Assembly (NCBI GenBank): GCA_018267475.1 | Contig: JAFDYI010000023.1 | Coordinates: 1 to 64,000, forward strand | Reading direction: 5' to 3' | Source of the DNA: Bacteroidota bacterium | GTDB lineage: Bacteria; Bacteroidota; Bacteroidia; B-17B0; Aurantibacillaceae | DNA length: 64,000 bases | Part shown: piece after piece, positions 51,246 to 59,927 of the stretch | Numbering within the stretch: the stretch's first letter is position 1 | Layout of the letters: every line of letters starts with the position of its first letter | The notes under the pieces: model-generated | Told to the model about the DNA's origin: nothing | The model's input: the letters and a program-made list of their open reading frames with translations, nothing else | Database searches by the model: none | Made by a program: the position numbers and the translations under genes

Positions 51246-51401
51246 ATGAAAAAAATAATTTTCGGCGTTTCTGCTATTATTATGTTAGCAGCCGCCACCG
51301 TATATGCAAGCACACAAGTAAGCAAAAAAACAACCTGCACCTGCCAAAGCGGATCGTGCAGCAGCTGTAACGATTGCTCTGCTTGTACTTGCAGCAAATA
51401 A
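51246..51401 (+). CDS. Cysteine-rich secreted peptide, 51 residues
   Basis: Starts MKKIIFGVSAIIMLAAATVYAS (a clean signal peptide, positions 1-21), then TQVSKK and about 24 residues with seven Cys (C-x-C-x4-C-x2-C-x2-C-x2-C-x-C) ending in SK. It is metallothionein-like in Cys density, but it is secreted. No family recognised. The strong terminator at 51424 follows it, closing the transcription unit that begins at 50831. Confidence 0.65.
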   Translation: MKKIIFGVSAIIMLAAATVYASTQVSKKTTCTCQSGSCSSCNDCSACTCSK

Positions 51402-51423
51402 ACATTGATTTTTTTTCAATGCA

Positions 51424-51455
51424 AAAAGCCGAGGACACGTTCTCGGCTTTTGTTA
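51424..51455 (+). terminator. Terminator after the cysteine-rich peptides
   Basis: Perfect 10-bp stem AAAAGCCGAG (51424-51433) with CTCGGCTTTT (51442-51451), then T-rich sequence. Confidence 0.8.
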
Positions 51456-51470
51456 TTATCTTAATGCTAT

Positions 51471-51526
51471 AACTATCTTGCGCCATAAACTACTTGCAAT
51501 GCTGTTAAAATAAAGCGCAGATAGTT
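51471..51526. promoter_or_regulatory. Long-spaced inverted repeat upstream of pepT
   Basis: AACTATCT-T-GCGC (51471-51483) and GCGCAGATAGTT (51515-51526), 12-bp arms with one bulged base and 31 bp between. It ends 26 bp before the pepT -7 box. It may be an operator or an RNA stem; no evidence favours one. Confidence 0.4.
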
Positions 51527-51551
51527 CTTGCTTTTCTTTCAAACTGTTATG

Positions 51552-51559
51552 TACCTTTA
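51552..51559 (+). promoter_or_regulatory. -7 box of pepT
   Basis: TACCTTTA followed by C, first T 12 bp before ATG 51564. Predicts a leaderless transcript. Confidence 0.5.
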
Positions 51560-51563
51560 CCCT

Positions 51564-52814
51564 ATGATACATTTTGAAAAATACGCTTACACCGTAAGCC
51601 CTCGTTTTTTACGATACGTAAAAATAGATACCCAATCAAACCCCAACTCCAACACCACGCCCAGCACCGAAAAGCAAAAAAACTTAGGACGCTTGCTTAC
51701 ACAGGAGTTGTTAGAGCTGGGATTAACCGATGCACACCTAGACGAGCACGGATACGTATATGCCACCTTGCCAAGCAATACAAACAAAAAAGTACCGGCC
51801 GTGTGTTTTTGTTCGCACATGGATACCAGCCCCGATTGCAGCGGAGAAAATGTACACCCCGTGATTCACGAAAAATATCAGGGACAAGACATCGTACTTG
51901 AAAAAGACCAAACACAAATTATTCGGTTTCATGAACACCCCGACTTAAAAAACCAGATAGGGAACGATATTATTACCACCGATGGCACTACCCTGCTGGG
52001 CGCCGATAACAAAGCCGGTCTTGCTGAAATTATGGACGCAATTTGCTTTTTTACTAAACACCCCGAAATAAAACACGGCGATATTAAAATTTTATTTACC
52101 CCCGATGAAGAAATAGGAAGAGGTGTAGATAAAGTAGATATGAAAAAGTTAGCCGCAGATGTAGCTTATACTGTGGACGGAGAATCCTTAGGTCATATAG
52201 AAAATGAAACCTTTTCGGCCGATGCGGTAACCCTTACCATTAAAGGATTTTCTACGCACCCGGGCTTTGCAAAAAACAAAATGCAGCATGCTATAAAAAT
52301 AGCCGCCGAAATCATTCATCAAATTCCTAAAAACAAAACGCCGGAAACTACCGAAAAAAAAGAACCCTTTATGCACCCCACCTCTATTATTGGGGGCTTA
52401 GAAGAAGTTACTATTAAATTTATTATACGCGCCTTTGATACCCCCACCCTGCATGCCTTGGAAAATGAATTAAAAAGCATAGCACAGCAGGTTTTATCGG
52501 CCTATAATAAATGCAGCTTCACTTTTGAAGTACACGAACAGTACCGAAATTTTAAAGAAGTATTGGATAAAAACCCCGAAATAATTGAATATGCTGTAGA
52601 AGCCGTAAAACGAGCCGGCGTACAACCTGTTTTAAGCAGCATCAGAGGCGGTACCGATGGCTCTAGACTTTCATTTATGGGTTTGCCTTGCCCCAATATC
52701 TTTGCCGGCGAACACGCTTTCCACAGCAAGCAAGAGTGGGTGTCCATACAGGATATGCAAAAAGCCGTACAAACCATCGTGCACATAGCTTCCATTTGGG
52801 AAGAAAAAGCATAA
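51564..52814 (+). CDS. pepT: Peptidase T (M20 tripeptidase)
   Basis: 416 residues. Cytoplasmic di-zinc aminopeptidase that removes N-terminal residues from tripeptides. RFLRYVKIDTQSNPNS at the start matches PepT. Metal and catalytic residues: SHMDTSPD (His, Asp), LLGADNKAG (Asp), TPDEEIGRG (Glu-Glu), YTVDGE (Asp) and FAGEHAFHSKQEW (His). The frame begins at 51528, but ATG 51564 gives the family N-terminus. Confidence 0.93.
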   Translation: MIHFEKYAYTVSPRFLRYVKIDTQSNPNSNTTPSTEKQKNLGRLLTQELLELGLTDAHLDEHGYVYATLPSNTNKKVPAVCFCSHMDTSPDCSGENVHPVIHEKYQGQDIVLEKDQTQIIRFHEHPDLKNQIGNDIITTDGTTLLGADNKAGLAEIMDAICFFTKHPEIKHGDIKILFTPDEEIGRGVDKVDMKKLAADVAYTVDGESLGHIENETFSADAVTLTIKGFSTHPGFAKNKMQHAIKIAAEIIHQIPKNKTPETTEKKEPFMHPTSIIGGLEEVTIKFIIRAFDTPTLHALENELKSIAQQVLSAYNKCSFTFEVHEQYRNFKEVLDKNPEIIEYAVEAVKRAGVQPVLSSIRGGTDGSRLSFMGLPCPNIFAGEHAFHSKQEWVSIQDMQKAVQTIVHIASIWEEKA

Positions 52815-54047
52815 ATGACTATTGCAGTAATAGGCGGCGGAGCTGCCGGATTTTTTTCAGCTATACAGGCAGCAAACTTGCACCCACAAGCAGAAGTAGT
52901 TCTTTTAGAAAAAACAAAAAAATTACTGAGCAAAGTACTTGTTTCGGGAGGCGGCCGATGCAACGTTACACATGCCTGCTTTGATACACAGCTATTGGCA
53001 AGCAAATACCCCCGTGGCGAAAAAGAATTGCGAAGCGCTTTCCGGCAATTTTCTCCAACCGATACCATACAATGGTTTAAACAACAAGGCGTAACCTTAA
53101 AAACAGAACCTGATGGCCGCATATTCCCAACCAGCAACCACTCCGAAACCATTGCCGATTGTTTATTACAAACCGCACACAACTTAGGGGTAAAAGTAAA
53201 AACAGGTGTTTTTGTAAAAGAACTCATTACTCACTCCAATCAAACTTTTACATTAAAAACAGAAACAGAATACACCCTGTTGTGCAACAAGCTGATTGTA
53301 GCTATTGGAGGGAATGCAAAAAGCGAGCATTACAATTGGCTGCGCCAAATAGGGCACAACATTATTGAGCCCGTTCCTTCTTTATTTACTTTTAATATAC
53401 CGAATGATGCTATTACCAAACTCATGGGACTTTCTATGCCCAAAGTAAAAATAAAAATAGCCCACACTAAACTACAAAACGAAGGCGCCCTGCTTATCAC
53501 ACACTGGGGACTAAGCGGCCCTGCCGTACTAAAACTGTCGGCTTGGGGTGCGCGGCAACTGCATGATATGAACTACAAGGCCGAGGCGCTTATAAATTGG
53601 TTACCCGATTACAACGAACAACAAATACGAGAAACGCTATTATTAAAAAAAGACAACGAAGCCTCTAAACAAATTCAAAACACCAACTTGTTTGATATAC
53701 CCAAACGTCTATGGGCTTTTTTTTGTGCTAAAGCAAGCATGAGCGAACAAACACGCTGGGCTGAAACCACAAAAAAACAAATAAATGAATTGGTGCAAGT
53801 ACTGCAAAACGACCGCTATGGCATACAGGGTAAAACTACTTTTAAAGAAGAATTTGTAACCTGCGGCGGAGTATCTTTAAAAGAAATTGATTTTAATACG
53901 ATGCAAAGCAAAAAAGTACCCAACTTATTTTTTGCCGGAGAAGTATTGGATATAGACGGAATTACCGGCGGCTTTAATTTTCAAAATGCTTGGACAAGCG
54001 CATGGATTGCAGCCCAAAATTTGGTACCGCATGTTAAAAAAATATAG
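52815..54047 (+). CDS. YhiN/HI0933-type flavoprotein
   Basis: 410 residues, starting immediately at the base after the pepT stop, so cotranscribed. FAD-binding GxGxxG segment IGGGAAGFFSAIQAA, LLEKTKKLLSKVLVSGGGRCNVTH (in parts; SGGGRCNVTH is the family signature), GGVSLKEID and LFFAGEVLDIDGITGGFNFQ. Members are predicted NAD(P)/FAD oxidoreductases (BaiN-like); the substrate is not established. Confidence 0.9.
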   Translation: MTIAVIGGGAAGFFSAIQAANLHPQAEVVLLEKTKKLLSKVLVSGGGRCNVTHACFDTQLLASKYPRGEKELRSAFRQFSPTDTIQWFKQQGVTLKTEPDGRIFPTSNHSETIADCLLQTAHNLGVKVKTGVFVKELITHSNQTFTLKTETEYTLLCNKLIVAIGGNAKSEHYNWLRQIGHNIIEPVPSLFTFNIPNDAITKLMGLSMPKVKIKIAHTKLQNEGALLITHWGLSGPAVLKLSAWGARQLHDMNYKAEALINWLPDYNEQQIRETLLLKKDNEASKQIQNTNLFDIPKRLWAFFCAKASMSEQTRWAETTKKQINELVQVLQNDRYGIQGKTTFKEEFVTCGGVSLKEIDFNTMQSKKVPNLFFAGEVLDIDGITGGFNFQNAWTSAWIAAQNLVPHVKKI

Positions 54048-54055
54048 TTCCTTTG
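54048..54055 (+). promoter_or_regulatory. Weak -7-like box before mqnB
   Basis: TTCCTTTG (consensus TA replaced by TT), 12 bp before ATG 54060. mqnB may equally be read from the upstream operon. Confidence 0.3.
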
Positions 54056-54059
54056 TGTT

Positions 54060-54713
54060 ATGCAAATACTCTTAGTTTCGGCTACTTTTTTAGAGATAAG
54101 TCCCTTTTTAAACAACCTAAAAATAAACACAAACAACCGTGTTTTTTCATCGCATGTATATAAACAACATACTGTAGATGTACTTATTACAGGTGTTGGG
54201 GCAAGCCTTAGCTCTTTTTATTTAGGAAAACACATGCAAAAAAAATACGACCTTGCGGTTAATGCCGGCATTTGCGGCAGCTTTTCTCGCAGTTTGGCAC
54301 TTGGCGAGTTGGTTGTTATTAACCACGATTGCTTTGCCGATTTAGGCGCTGAAGACGATACCCGTTTTTTATCGGTAGAAGAGTTGCAACTGCCTGCTCC
54401 TTACTTCATATCCAATCAACATGTTTTTGAGCACCCTTTTTTACAGCCTATCAAAAGAGTACGGGGCGCTACGGTAAACACGTCTCACGGGCAAATTGCC
54501 AGCATAGAAGCGTTTTTACAAAAAAATACATTTGATACCGAAAGCATGGAAGGAGCCGCTTTTTTGTTTGCTTGCAACCAATACCAAATTCCCAATGTGC
54601 AACTGCGAAGCATCTCGAATTATGTAGAAAAACGAAATAAAAACGCCTGGGATATTCCACTGGCCATAAAAACATTAAACAACTATTTAACCCTGTGGTT
54701 TGATCTTTTTTAA
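54060..54713 (+). CDS. mqnB: Futalosine hydrolase
   Basis: 217 residues. Nucleosidase of the PNP/MTAN fold that removes hypoxanthine from futalosine in menaquinone synthesis. VDVLITGVGASLSSFYLGKHM, AVNAGICGSFS, DLGAEDDTRFLSVEEL (MqnB-type) and DTESMEGAAFLFACN, which holds the ribose-binding Glu, are all seen. The Asp of the usual catalytic S-D motif is replaced by Asn in RSISNYVEKR, a pattern also seen in MqnB proteins. It belongs with mqnD at 38252. Confidence 0.88.
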   Translation: MQILLVSATFLEISPFLNNLKINTNNRVFSSHVYKQHTVDVLITGVGASLSSFYLGKHMQKKYDLAVNAGICGSFSRSLALGELVVINHDCFADLGAEDDTRFLSVEELQLPAPYFISNQHVFEHPFLQPIKRVRGATVNTSHGQIASIEAFLQKNTFDTESMEGAAFLFACNQYQIPNVQLRSISNYVEKRNKNAWDIPLAIKTLNNYLTLWFDLF

Positions 54714-54778
54714 AAAAAACAGGTAGAATACAAAAAAAACACTTATTTTTACTTGTCAAAAAGTTACTTGCTTTTTTA

Positions 54779-57700
54779 ATGAACAAAAAAAGTACGCGCA
54801 TAGTATTGTCTGTTTTATGCTGTTTTTATATGACTTCCTTTTCGCAGTCGTATATGAACTATATTAAAAACAAAGGGCAGTGGAACAGTAAGGTGTTGTA
54901 CCAGGCGGGCTTTGCAGGCGGAAAGGTTTTTTTAGAGAAAAATGGATTTACCTATTTGTTTTACCCTCAAGATGGGTTAAGCAGGTTGCACCCCCACGAT
55001 AGAAATAACGGAACTCAGCGCCAATCCTATTCAGAAAGCACAACCCTTAATTTTCATGCCGTAAAAATGGAATTTGTAGCAAGTAATGATGTTGCGGTTG
55101 AGCAAAACAAAATAAAACCCTTTTATCATAATTATTTTTTAGGAAATAACAGCAGCAAATGGGTAAGCCAAGTACCCCTTAGCGAAGAAGTACAATATCC
55201 CAACTTATATGAAGGCATTTCTTTAAAAGTATTCAGTGATGGAAACAACCCTCGGTACGATTTTTTAATAGCTCCGGGTGCCGATGCCTCTGCCATACAA
55301 TTAAAATTTACCGGACAAGAAAAACTTTCGGTGCAAAACAAGCAACTGGTTATAGGGACCAGTAATGGCGATATTACCCTGCAAGAACCCTATGCCTATC
55401 AAGAGGTAGATGGAGAACAAAAAAAAGTAGCTTGTCGTTATGAAATAGAAAAAAACAGGGTTCGTATAAAAACAACAGAAGAATACAACCACAATCTTCC
55501 TTTAGTTATAGATCCTACATTGGTGTTTGCCACGTTTACCGGTTCCACTGCTGATAACTGGGGTATGTCTGCCAGTTACGACAATGCAGGGAACGGTTAT
55601 ACAGCTGGCATCTGCTTTGGGGTGGGCTACCCACTTACCCCCGGCGCTTTTCAGCAAACCTTTGGAGGGGGTACCAACCCGCTTAACTACCCCTATCCCG
55701 ATACGGCAGGCTTTGATATTGTAACTTCAAAATTTGACCCCACGGGGCACAATCTTTTGTTTTCTACTTACTTAGGCGGAGCCAACAACGAAGAGCCGCA
55801 AAGCATTATTGTAGATAACGGCAACAACTTGCTTATTTTAGGTAGAACCTATTCCAATAATTTTCCGGTAACGCCGGGTGCCTACGATGTTACCCATAAC
55901 GGAAATGCCGACATCATTGTTACTAAGTTTAATGCCACCGGTACGGCTCTAATCGGCTCTACCTATATTGGCGGCAGTGGCGATGATGGCGTAAATTATT
56001 CGAGTGTAGAGTGGGTTTTAGGTTCTTTAAAATACAATTATGCAGATGATGGGCGGGGCGACCTTATTTTAGATGCAGCTAACAACGTGTATGTGGCAGC
56101 CTGCACCCAATCTACCGATTTCCCTGCTACATCGGGCTGTTATCAAGCAAGCAACAAGGGGCAGCAAGATGGTTGCGTGTTTAAATTTAATGCCAACTTA
56201 ACGGCTCTGCACTGGAGCACTTACCTAGGCGGTTCGCAAAACGATGCTGCTTACAATTTAGCGTTGGATAATACGAACAACGGCGTGTTTGTTACAGGCG
56301 GCACCGAAAGCCCTAATTTCCCTACTACCGCAGGCGCTATGCACCCCTCCTACATGGGCAACATAGATGGTTTCCTTACGCATATTTCATCTACCGGAAA
56401 CAGCTTAATACAATCTACTTTTATAGGTACTTCCGGTTACGACCAATCATACTTCGTTCAATTAGACCATCAAAAAAATGTATATATTTATGGACAGACC
56501 AGCGGCGCTTACCCCATCTCATCGGGTGTGTATTCCAATCCTAACAGCGGGCAATTTGTTCATGCATTTACTCCCACATTATCAAGTACTTTATTTTCTA
56601 CCGAATTTGGCACCGGAAAGGGAACGCCTGATATAGTGCCTTCCGCCTTTTTGGTTGATAATTGCCAGAATGTGTATATATCGGGTTGGGGCGGCCCTTT
56701 GTACGGATATAATAACGCCACCAGCTCTACTAACGGAATGCCTCTAACGGCTAACGCATTTCAACCTACTACCGATGGAAGCGATTTTTATTTTATGGTA
56801 TTTAATCCTTTTGCCACCTCGCTGTGGTACGCTACTTTTTTTGGAGGTACCCTTCACAGCCAAGAACACGTAGATGGGGGCACCAGTCGTTTTGATAAGT
56901 CGGGGGTTATTTACCAAGCTATTTGCGAGGGTTGTGGTGCTTATTCGGATATGCCTACTACCCCGGGTGCTTGGTCGGCCACCAACCAATCTCCCAACTG
57001 CAACAACGCTTTAGTAAAATTTAGTTTTAATTTGGTGCAAACGGTAGCCGCCTTATCTATCAATCCTGCTTCAGCTACGGGCTGCGCTCCTTTTAATGTG
57101 GCGTTTACAAACCAAAGTCAAAACGCTACTCAATTTAATTGGCACTTTGGCGATGGAGCTACTTCAACGGCTGTAAACCCCACGCATACATATACCGCAC
57201 AAGGTACTTACACCGTTACGCTTTCGGCTAAAGACACGCTTACCTGCAACATGTTGGATACCTTAGTGGCTGTTATTACCGTAAACGGCCCTCCTACCCT
57301 TACAGTAAACAATCCTACTATTTGTGTAGGACAAGCAGCGGTGCTTACCGTTAGCGGCGCCAGCACTTATACGTGGAGCAACCACCACACCACTGCCAGC
57401 ACCGTAGAAAGCCCTACTATTACCACCGTATATACGGTAACCGCTACCAGTGCAGCTACTTGTACCAATGCGGCTACTTCTACTGTTACAGTAAATTCAT
57501 TGCCCGCCATAACACTGGCAAGCGACACTATTTGCAGAGGACAAACCGCCCTTCTTTCCGCAAGCGGAGCCGTTACTTACACATGGAACTCCGGGCAAAC
57601 AACAGCTACCCTTTCTGTGTCCCCTAACGTAAGCAGCCATTACACTGTTACCGGAACGGACATTCACTCCTGCGTAAATACAGCAACGGCCAACATTATA

Positions 57701-59284
57701 GTAAAACCTACACCCGTTATTAGTATAAGCAGCCTTCCTATATGCATGGGTGGTACCGCCACTATAACGGCCAGCGGAGCCAACACCTACACATGGAATA
57801 CGGGCAGCCAAGCAAGCAGTTTTACAGCTTCGCCTACACAAAGCACCAGTTACACCGTAGTAGGCACTAACACCAACAACTGCGTAAGCAACCAAACCGG
57901 TACCCTTACTGTATATGCGCTGCCGGTGGTAAGTGTTAACAGCCCTACCTTATGTATGTGGAGTGTAGCTACTCTTACGGCACAAGGAGCGTCTTCGTAT
58001 GTGTGGAGCAACGGGGCATTGTCGGCCAGTACAGCCGTATCGCCTACAACAACGACAAACTATACGGTAATAGGCACCGACGTGCATAATTGCAAAGATA
58101 CAGCCGTAACTACCGTACAAGTATTTTTATCGCCCACTCTTTTTGTAAGTAACGATACGATATGCAAAGGCAACACCGCCACGCTAACGGCAGTAAGCAA
58201 CGACAACAACTATTATTGGAATACCGGAGACACCTCTGCCACTATTTATCCACAGCCTGCAAGCACTACTGTATATACAGTATCCAGTCACAACAACATC
58301 TGCACTACCTACAAAACAGCTACCGTAGTGGTACTACAAAACCATACCCACCTAAACGCTAATTTAATAGGTATGTGCGTGGGTGATAGTATTAATCTGC
58401 ACACTACTACCCCTTTTATTTCCTATTTATGGAGTACCGGACAAACCACAGCCAGCATAGAAGCCAGCCAAATAGGCACTTACGTGGTTCAAACTATTGA
58501 TGCTCACGGCTGTAAAGGAAAAGACAGTGTAAAGGTGGTGCAAGACTCTAAAGTAGCTATACCGTTGTATAATGATAGCATCTGTAAAAAAGAGAAGCTT
58601 CAGCTATCTGTTACGCAGGGTAATTATACTTATCTTTGGCTTCCGGGCAACTCATTAAATAACAACAGCATTTACAACCCGGTTGCAAGCCCGCAAAGCA
58701 CTACTGTTTATACCGTATGGGTAACTAATGGCTGGTGTGTAAACACCAATACCGTACAAATAAAAGTAAACCCCCTGCCTACTATAAGCGTAAACCCTAC
58801 CTATACTTTGTTGATGCAGGGAGAGGCCGTTACCTTATATGCACACGCTACCGACAGTTGCCTGTGGTGGCCCAACGATTGGCTTAGCTGCAACGCTTGC
58901 AATACCAACACAGCCATAGCCAACCAAGATATAACCTATACGGTAACCACTACCAACTATTTAGGGTGCAGCAACTATGCTTATGCTACCATAAAAGTAG
59001 ATTTAGAATCTACCTTTTATTTGCCTAATAGTTTTACCCCAAATGGAGATGGAAGAAACGAAACTTTTAAGCCTGCCTATACTAATATATACAATTACAA
59101 AATAACTATTTTTGATAGATGGGGCTTGCAACTCTATCAATCATCTAACCCTGATATAGGATGGGACGGCACCTATAAAAATCAACTATGTCAAGAAGAT
59201 GTGTATGTGTATAAAGCCGAATATCAATCCGTTTCGGATAGCCGGTACCATACCCTTTCGGGCACCGTTACTATTGTGCGCTAA
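54779..59284 (+). CDS. Giant T9SS surface protein: DUF7948/SBBP, PKD, Ig-like repeats, CHU_C sorting domain
   Basis: 1501 residues. Signal peptide (MNKKSTRIVLSVLCCFYMTSFSQ). Residues 25-245 are the DUF7948 domain (GQWNSKVLYQAGFAGGKVFL). Residues 245-755 are SBBP beta-propeller repeats (TYLGGANNEEPQSIIVDNGNN type). Residues 760-840 are a PKD domain (WHFGDGATSTAVNPTHTY). About seven Ig-like repeats follow, each with TICxGxTATLTAS and TTxYTVxGTDxxxC. The C-terminal ~90 residues (FYLPNSFTPNGDGRNETF to the end) are the gliding-motility-associated (CHU_C, type B) T9SS domain. Likely an adhesin or glider. It is the largest gene after tamB. Confidence 0.9.
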   Translation: MNKKSTRIVLSVLCCFYMTSFSQSYMNYIKNKGQWNSKVLYQAGFAGGKVFLEKNGFTYLFYPQDGLSRLHPHDRNNGTQRQSYSESTTLNFHAVKMEFVASNDVAVEQNKIKPFYHNYFLGNNSSKWVSQVPLSEEVQYPNLYEGISLKVFSDGNNPRYDFLIAPGADASAIQLKFTGQEKLSVQNKQLVIGTSNGDITLQEPYAYQEVDGEQKKVACRYEIEKNRVRIKTTEEYNHNLPLVIDPTLVFATFTGSTADNWGMSASYDNAGNGYTAGICFGVGYPLTPGAFQQTFGGGTNPLNYPYPDTAGFDIVTSKFDPTGHNLLFSTYLGGANNEEPQSIIVDNGNNLLILGRTYSNNFPVTPGAYDVTHNGNADIIVTKFNATGTALIGSTYIGGSGDDGVNYSSVEWVLGSLKYNYADDGRGDLILDAANNVYVAACTQSTDFPATSGCYQASNKGQQDGCVFKFNANLTALHWSTYLGGSQNDAAYNLALDNTNNGVFVTGGTESPNFPTTAGAMHPSYMGNIDGFLTHISSTGNSLIQSTFIGTSGYDQSYFVQLDHQKNVYIYGQTSGAYPISSGVYSNPNSGQFVHAFTPTLSSTLFSTEFGTGKGTPDIVPSAFLVDNCQNVYISGWGGPLYGYNNATSSTNGMPLTANAFQPTTDGSDFYFMVFNPFATSLWYATFFGGTLHSQEHVDGGTSRFDKSGVIYQAICEGCGAYSDMPTTPGAWSATNQSPNCNNALVKFSFNLVQTVAALSINPASATGCAPFNVAFTNQSQNATQFNWHFGDGATSTAVNPTHTYTAQGTYTVTLSAKDTLTCNMLDTLVAVITVNGPPTLTVNNPTICVGQAAVLTVSGASTYTWSNHHTTASTVESPTITTVYTVTATSAATCTNAATSTVTVNSLPAITLASDTICRGQTALLSASGAVTYTWNSGQTTATLSVSPNVSSHYTVTGTDIHSCVNTATANIIVKPTPVISISSLPICMGGTATITASGANTYTWNTGSQASSFTASPTQSTSYTVVGTNTNNCVSNQTGTLTVYALPVVSVNSPTLCMWSVATLTAQGASSYVWSNGALSASTAVSPTTTTNYTVIGTDVHNCKDTAVTTVQVFLSPTLFVSNDTICKGNTATLTAVSNDNNYYWNTGDTSATIYPQPASTTVYTVSSHNNICTTYKTATVVVLQNHTHLNANLIGMCVGDSINLHTTTPFISYLWSTGQTTASIEASQIGTYVVQTIDAHGCKGKDSVKVVQDSKVAIPLYNDSICKKEKLQLSVTQGNYTYLWLPGNSLNNNSIYNPVASPQSTTVYTVWVTNGWCVNTNTVQIKVNPLPTISVNPTYTLLMQGEAVTLYAHATDSCLWWPNDWLSCNACNTNTAIANQDITYTVTTTNYLGCSNYAYATIKVDLESTFYLPNSFTPNGDGRNETFKPAYTNIYNYKITIFDRWGLQLYQSSNPDIGWDGTYKNQLCQEDVYVYKAEYQSVSDSRYHTLSGTVTIVR

Positions 59285-59330
59285 AACTTTTGTAACGTTC
59301 TTCTAAATAAAAAAATGCGTAAACTTGCCG

Positions 59331-59338
59331 TATATTTC
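59331..59338 (+). promoter_or_regulatory. -7 box of the TlpA-like gene
   Basis: TATATTTC, 43 bp upstream of ATG 59374. Confidence 0.35.
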
Positions 59339-59373
59339 TTAATCAAAAGAGGCAAGCTTAATTACAATACTAT

Positions 59374-59919
59374 ATGAAAACACTCCCTTTTATTTTTTGT
59401 TGTTTGATGTTATTAAATCATACACAAGCCCAAAATACTCAATGGGAAGCTCCTTTAAATGTGTTTGAAGGATTGAAGCCCGGTAAAAAAGCGCCGGAGT
59501 TGGCCTACAAAAACCCTAATGATTCTGTTATTCCTTTATCTTCTTTGCGCGGAAAAATAGTGTTAATTGATTTTTGGGCTAGTTGGTGCCCGCCATGCCG
59601 TGCCGAAAACCCTCATGTAGTAGCCGCCTACAAACAGTTTAAAGACGCTTCTTTTAAAGGTGGGGAAAAAGGTTTTACCATATATGGCGTATCGCTTGAT
59701 ATGGGTAAAATAGCGTGGAACAGGGCTATCGCCGCTGATAGCCTGGTATGGAAATACCACGTATCGGATTTAAAAAAATGGGATTCGGAGGCCGCGCAAA
59801 AATACGATGTAAGCGCTATTCCTTCTAACTGGCTTATAGACGGGCGAGGCGTTATTATAGCAACCAACCTGCGCGGAGAAGAGTTACTAAAAAAACTAAA
59901 AAGTATCAGTCTGCATTAA
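59374..59919 (+). CDS. TlpA-like periplasmic thioredoxin
   Basis: 181 residues. Signal peptide (MKTLPFIFCCLMLLNHTQAQ), then an AhpC/TSA-Redoxin-type domain with FWASWCPPCRAENP (active site Cys72-x-x-Cys75) and cis-Pro in VSAIPSNWLID. Thiol-disulfide exchange in the periplasm or outer surface; usually a reductase for cytochrome c maturation or a general reductant. Converges with the next gene, 8 bp between the stops. Confidence 0.9.
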   Translation: MKTLPFIFCCLMLLNHTQAQNTQWEAPLNVFEGLKPGKKAPELAYKNPNDSVIPLSSLRGKIVLIDFWASWCPPCRAENPHVVAAYKQFKDASFKGGEKGFTIYGVSLDMGKIAWNRAIAADSLVWKYHVSDLKKWDSEAAQKYDVSAIPSNWLIDGRGVIIATNLRGEELLKKLKSISLH

Positions 59920-59927
59920 CCCTGCTC

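Noticed and set aside
25703-51515. 18-bp exact match AATGCTGTTAAAATAAAG at 25703-25720 and 51498-51515 as a mobile repeat
   Set aside because: Flanks diverge at once, one copy is inside a coding end, and the sequence is AT-rich enough for chance. Kept only as a note within the pepT finding.
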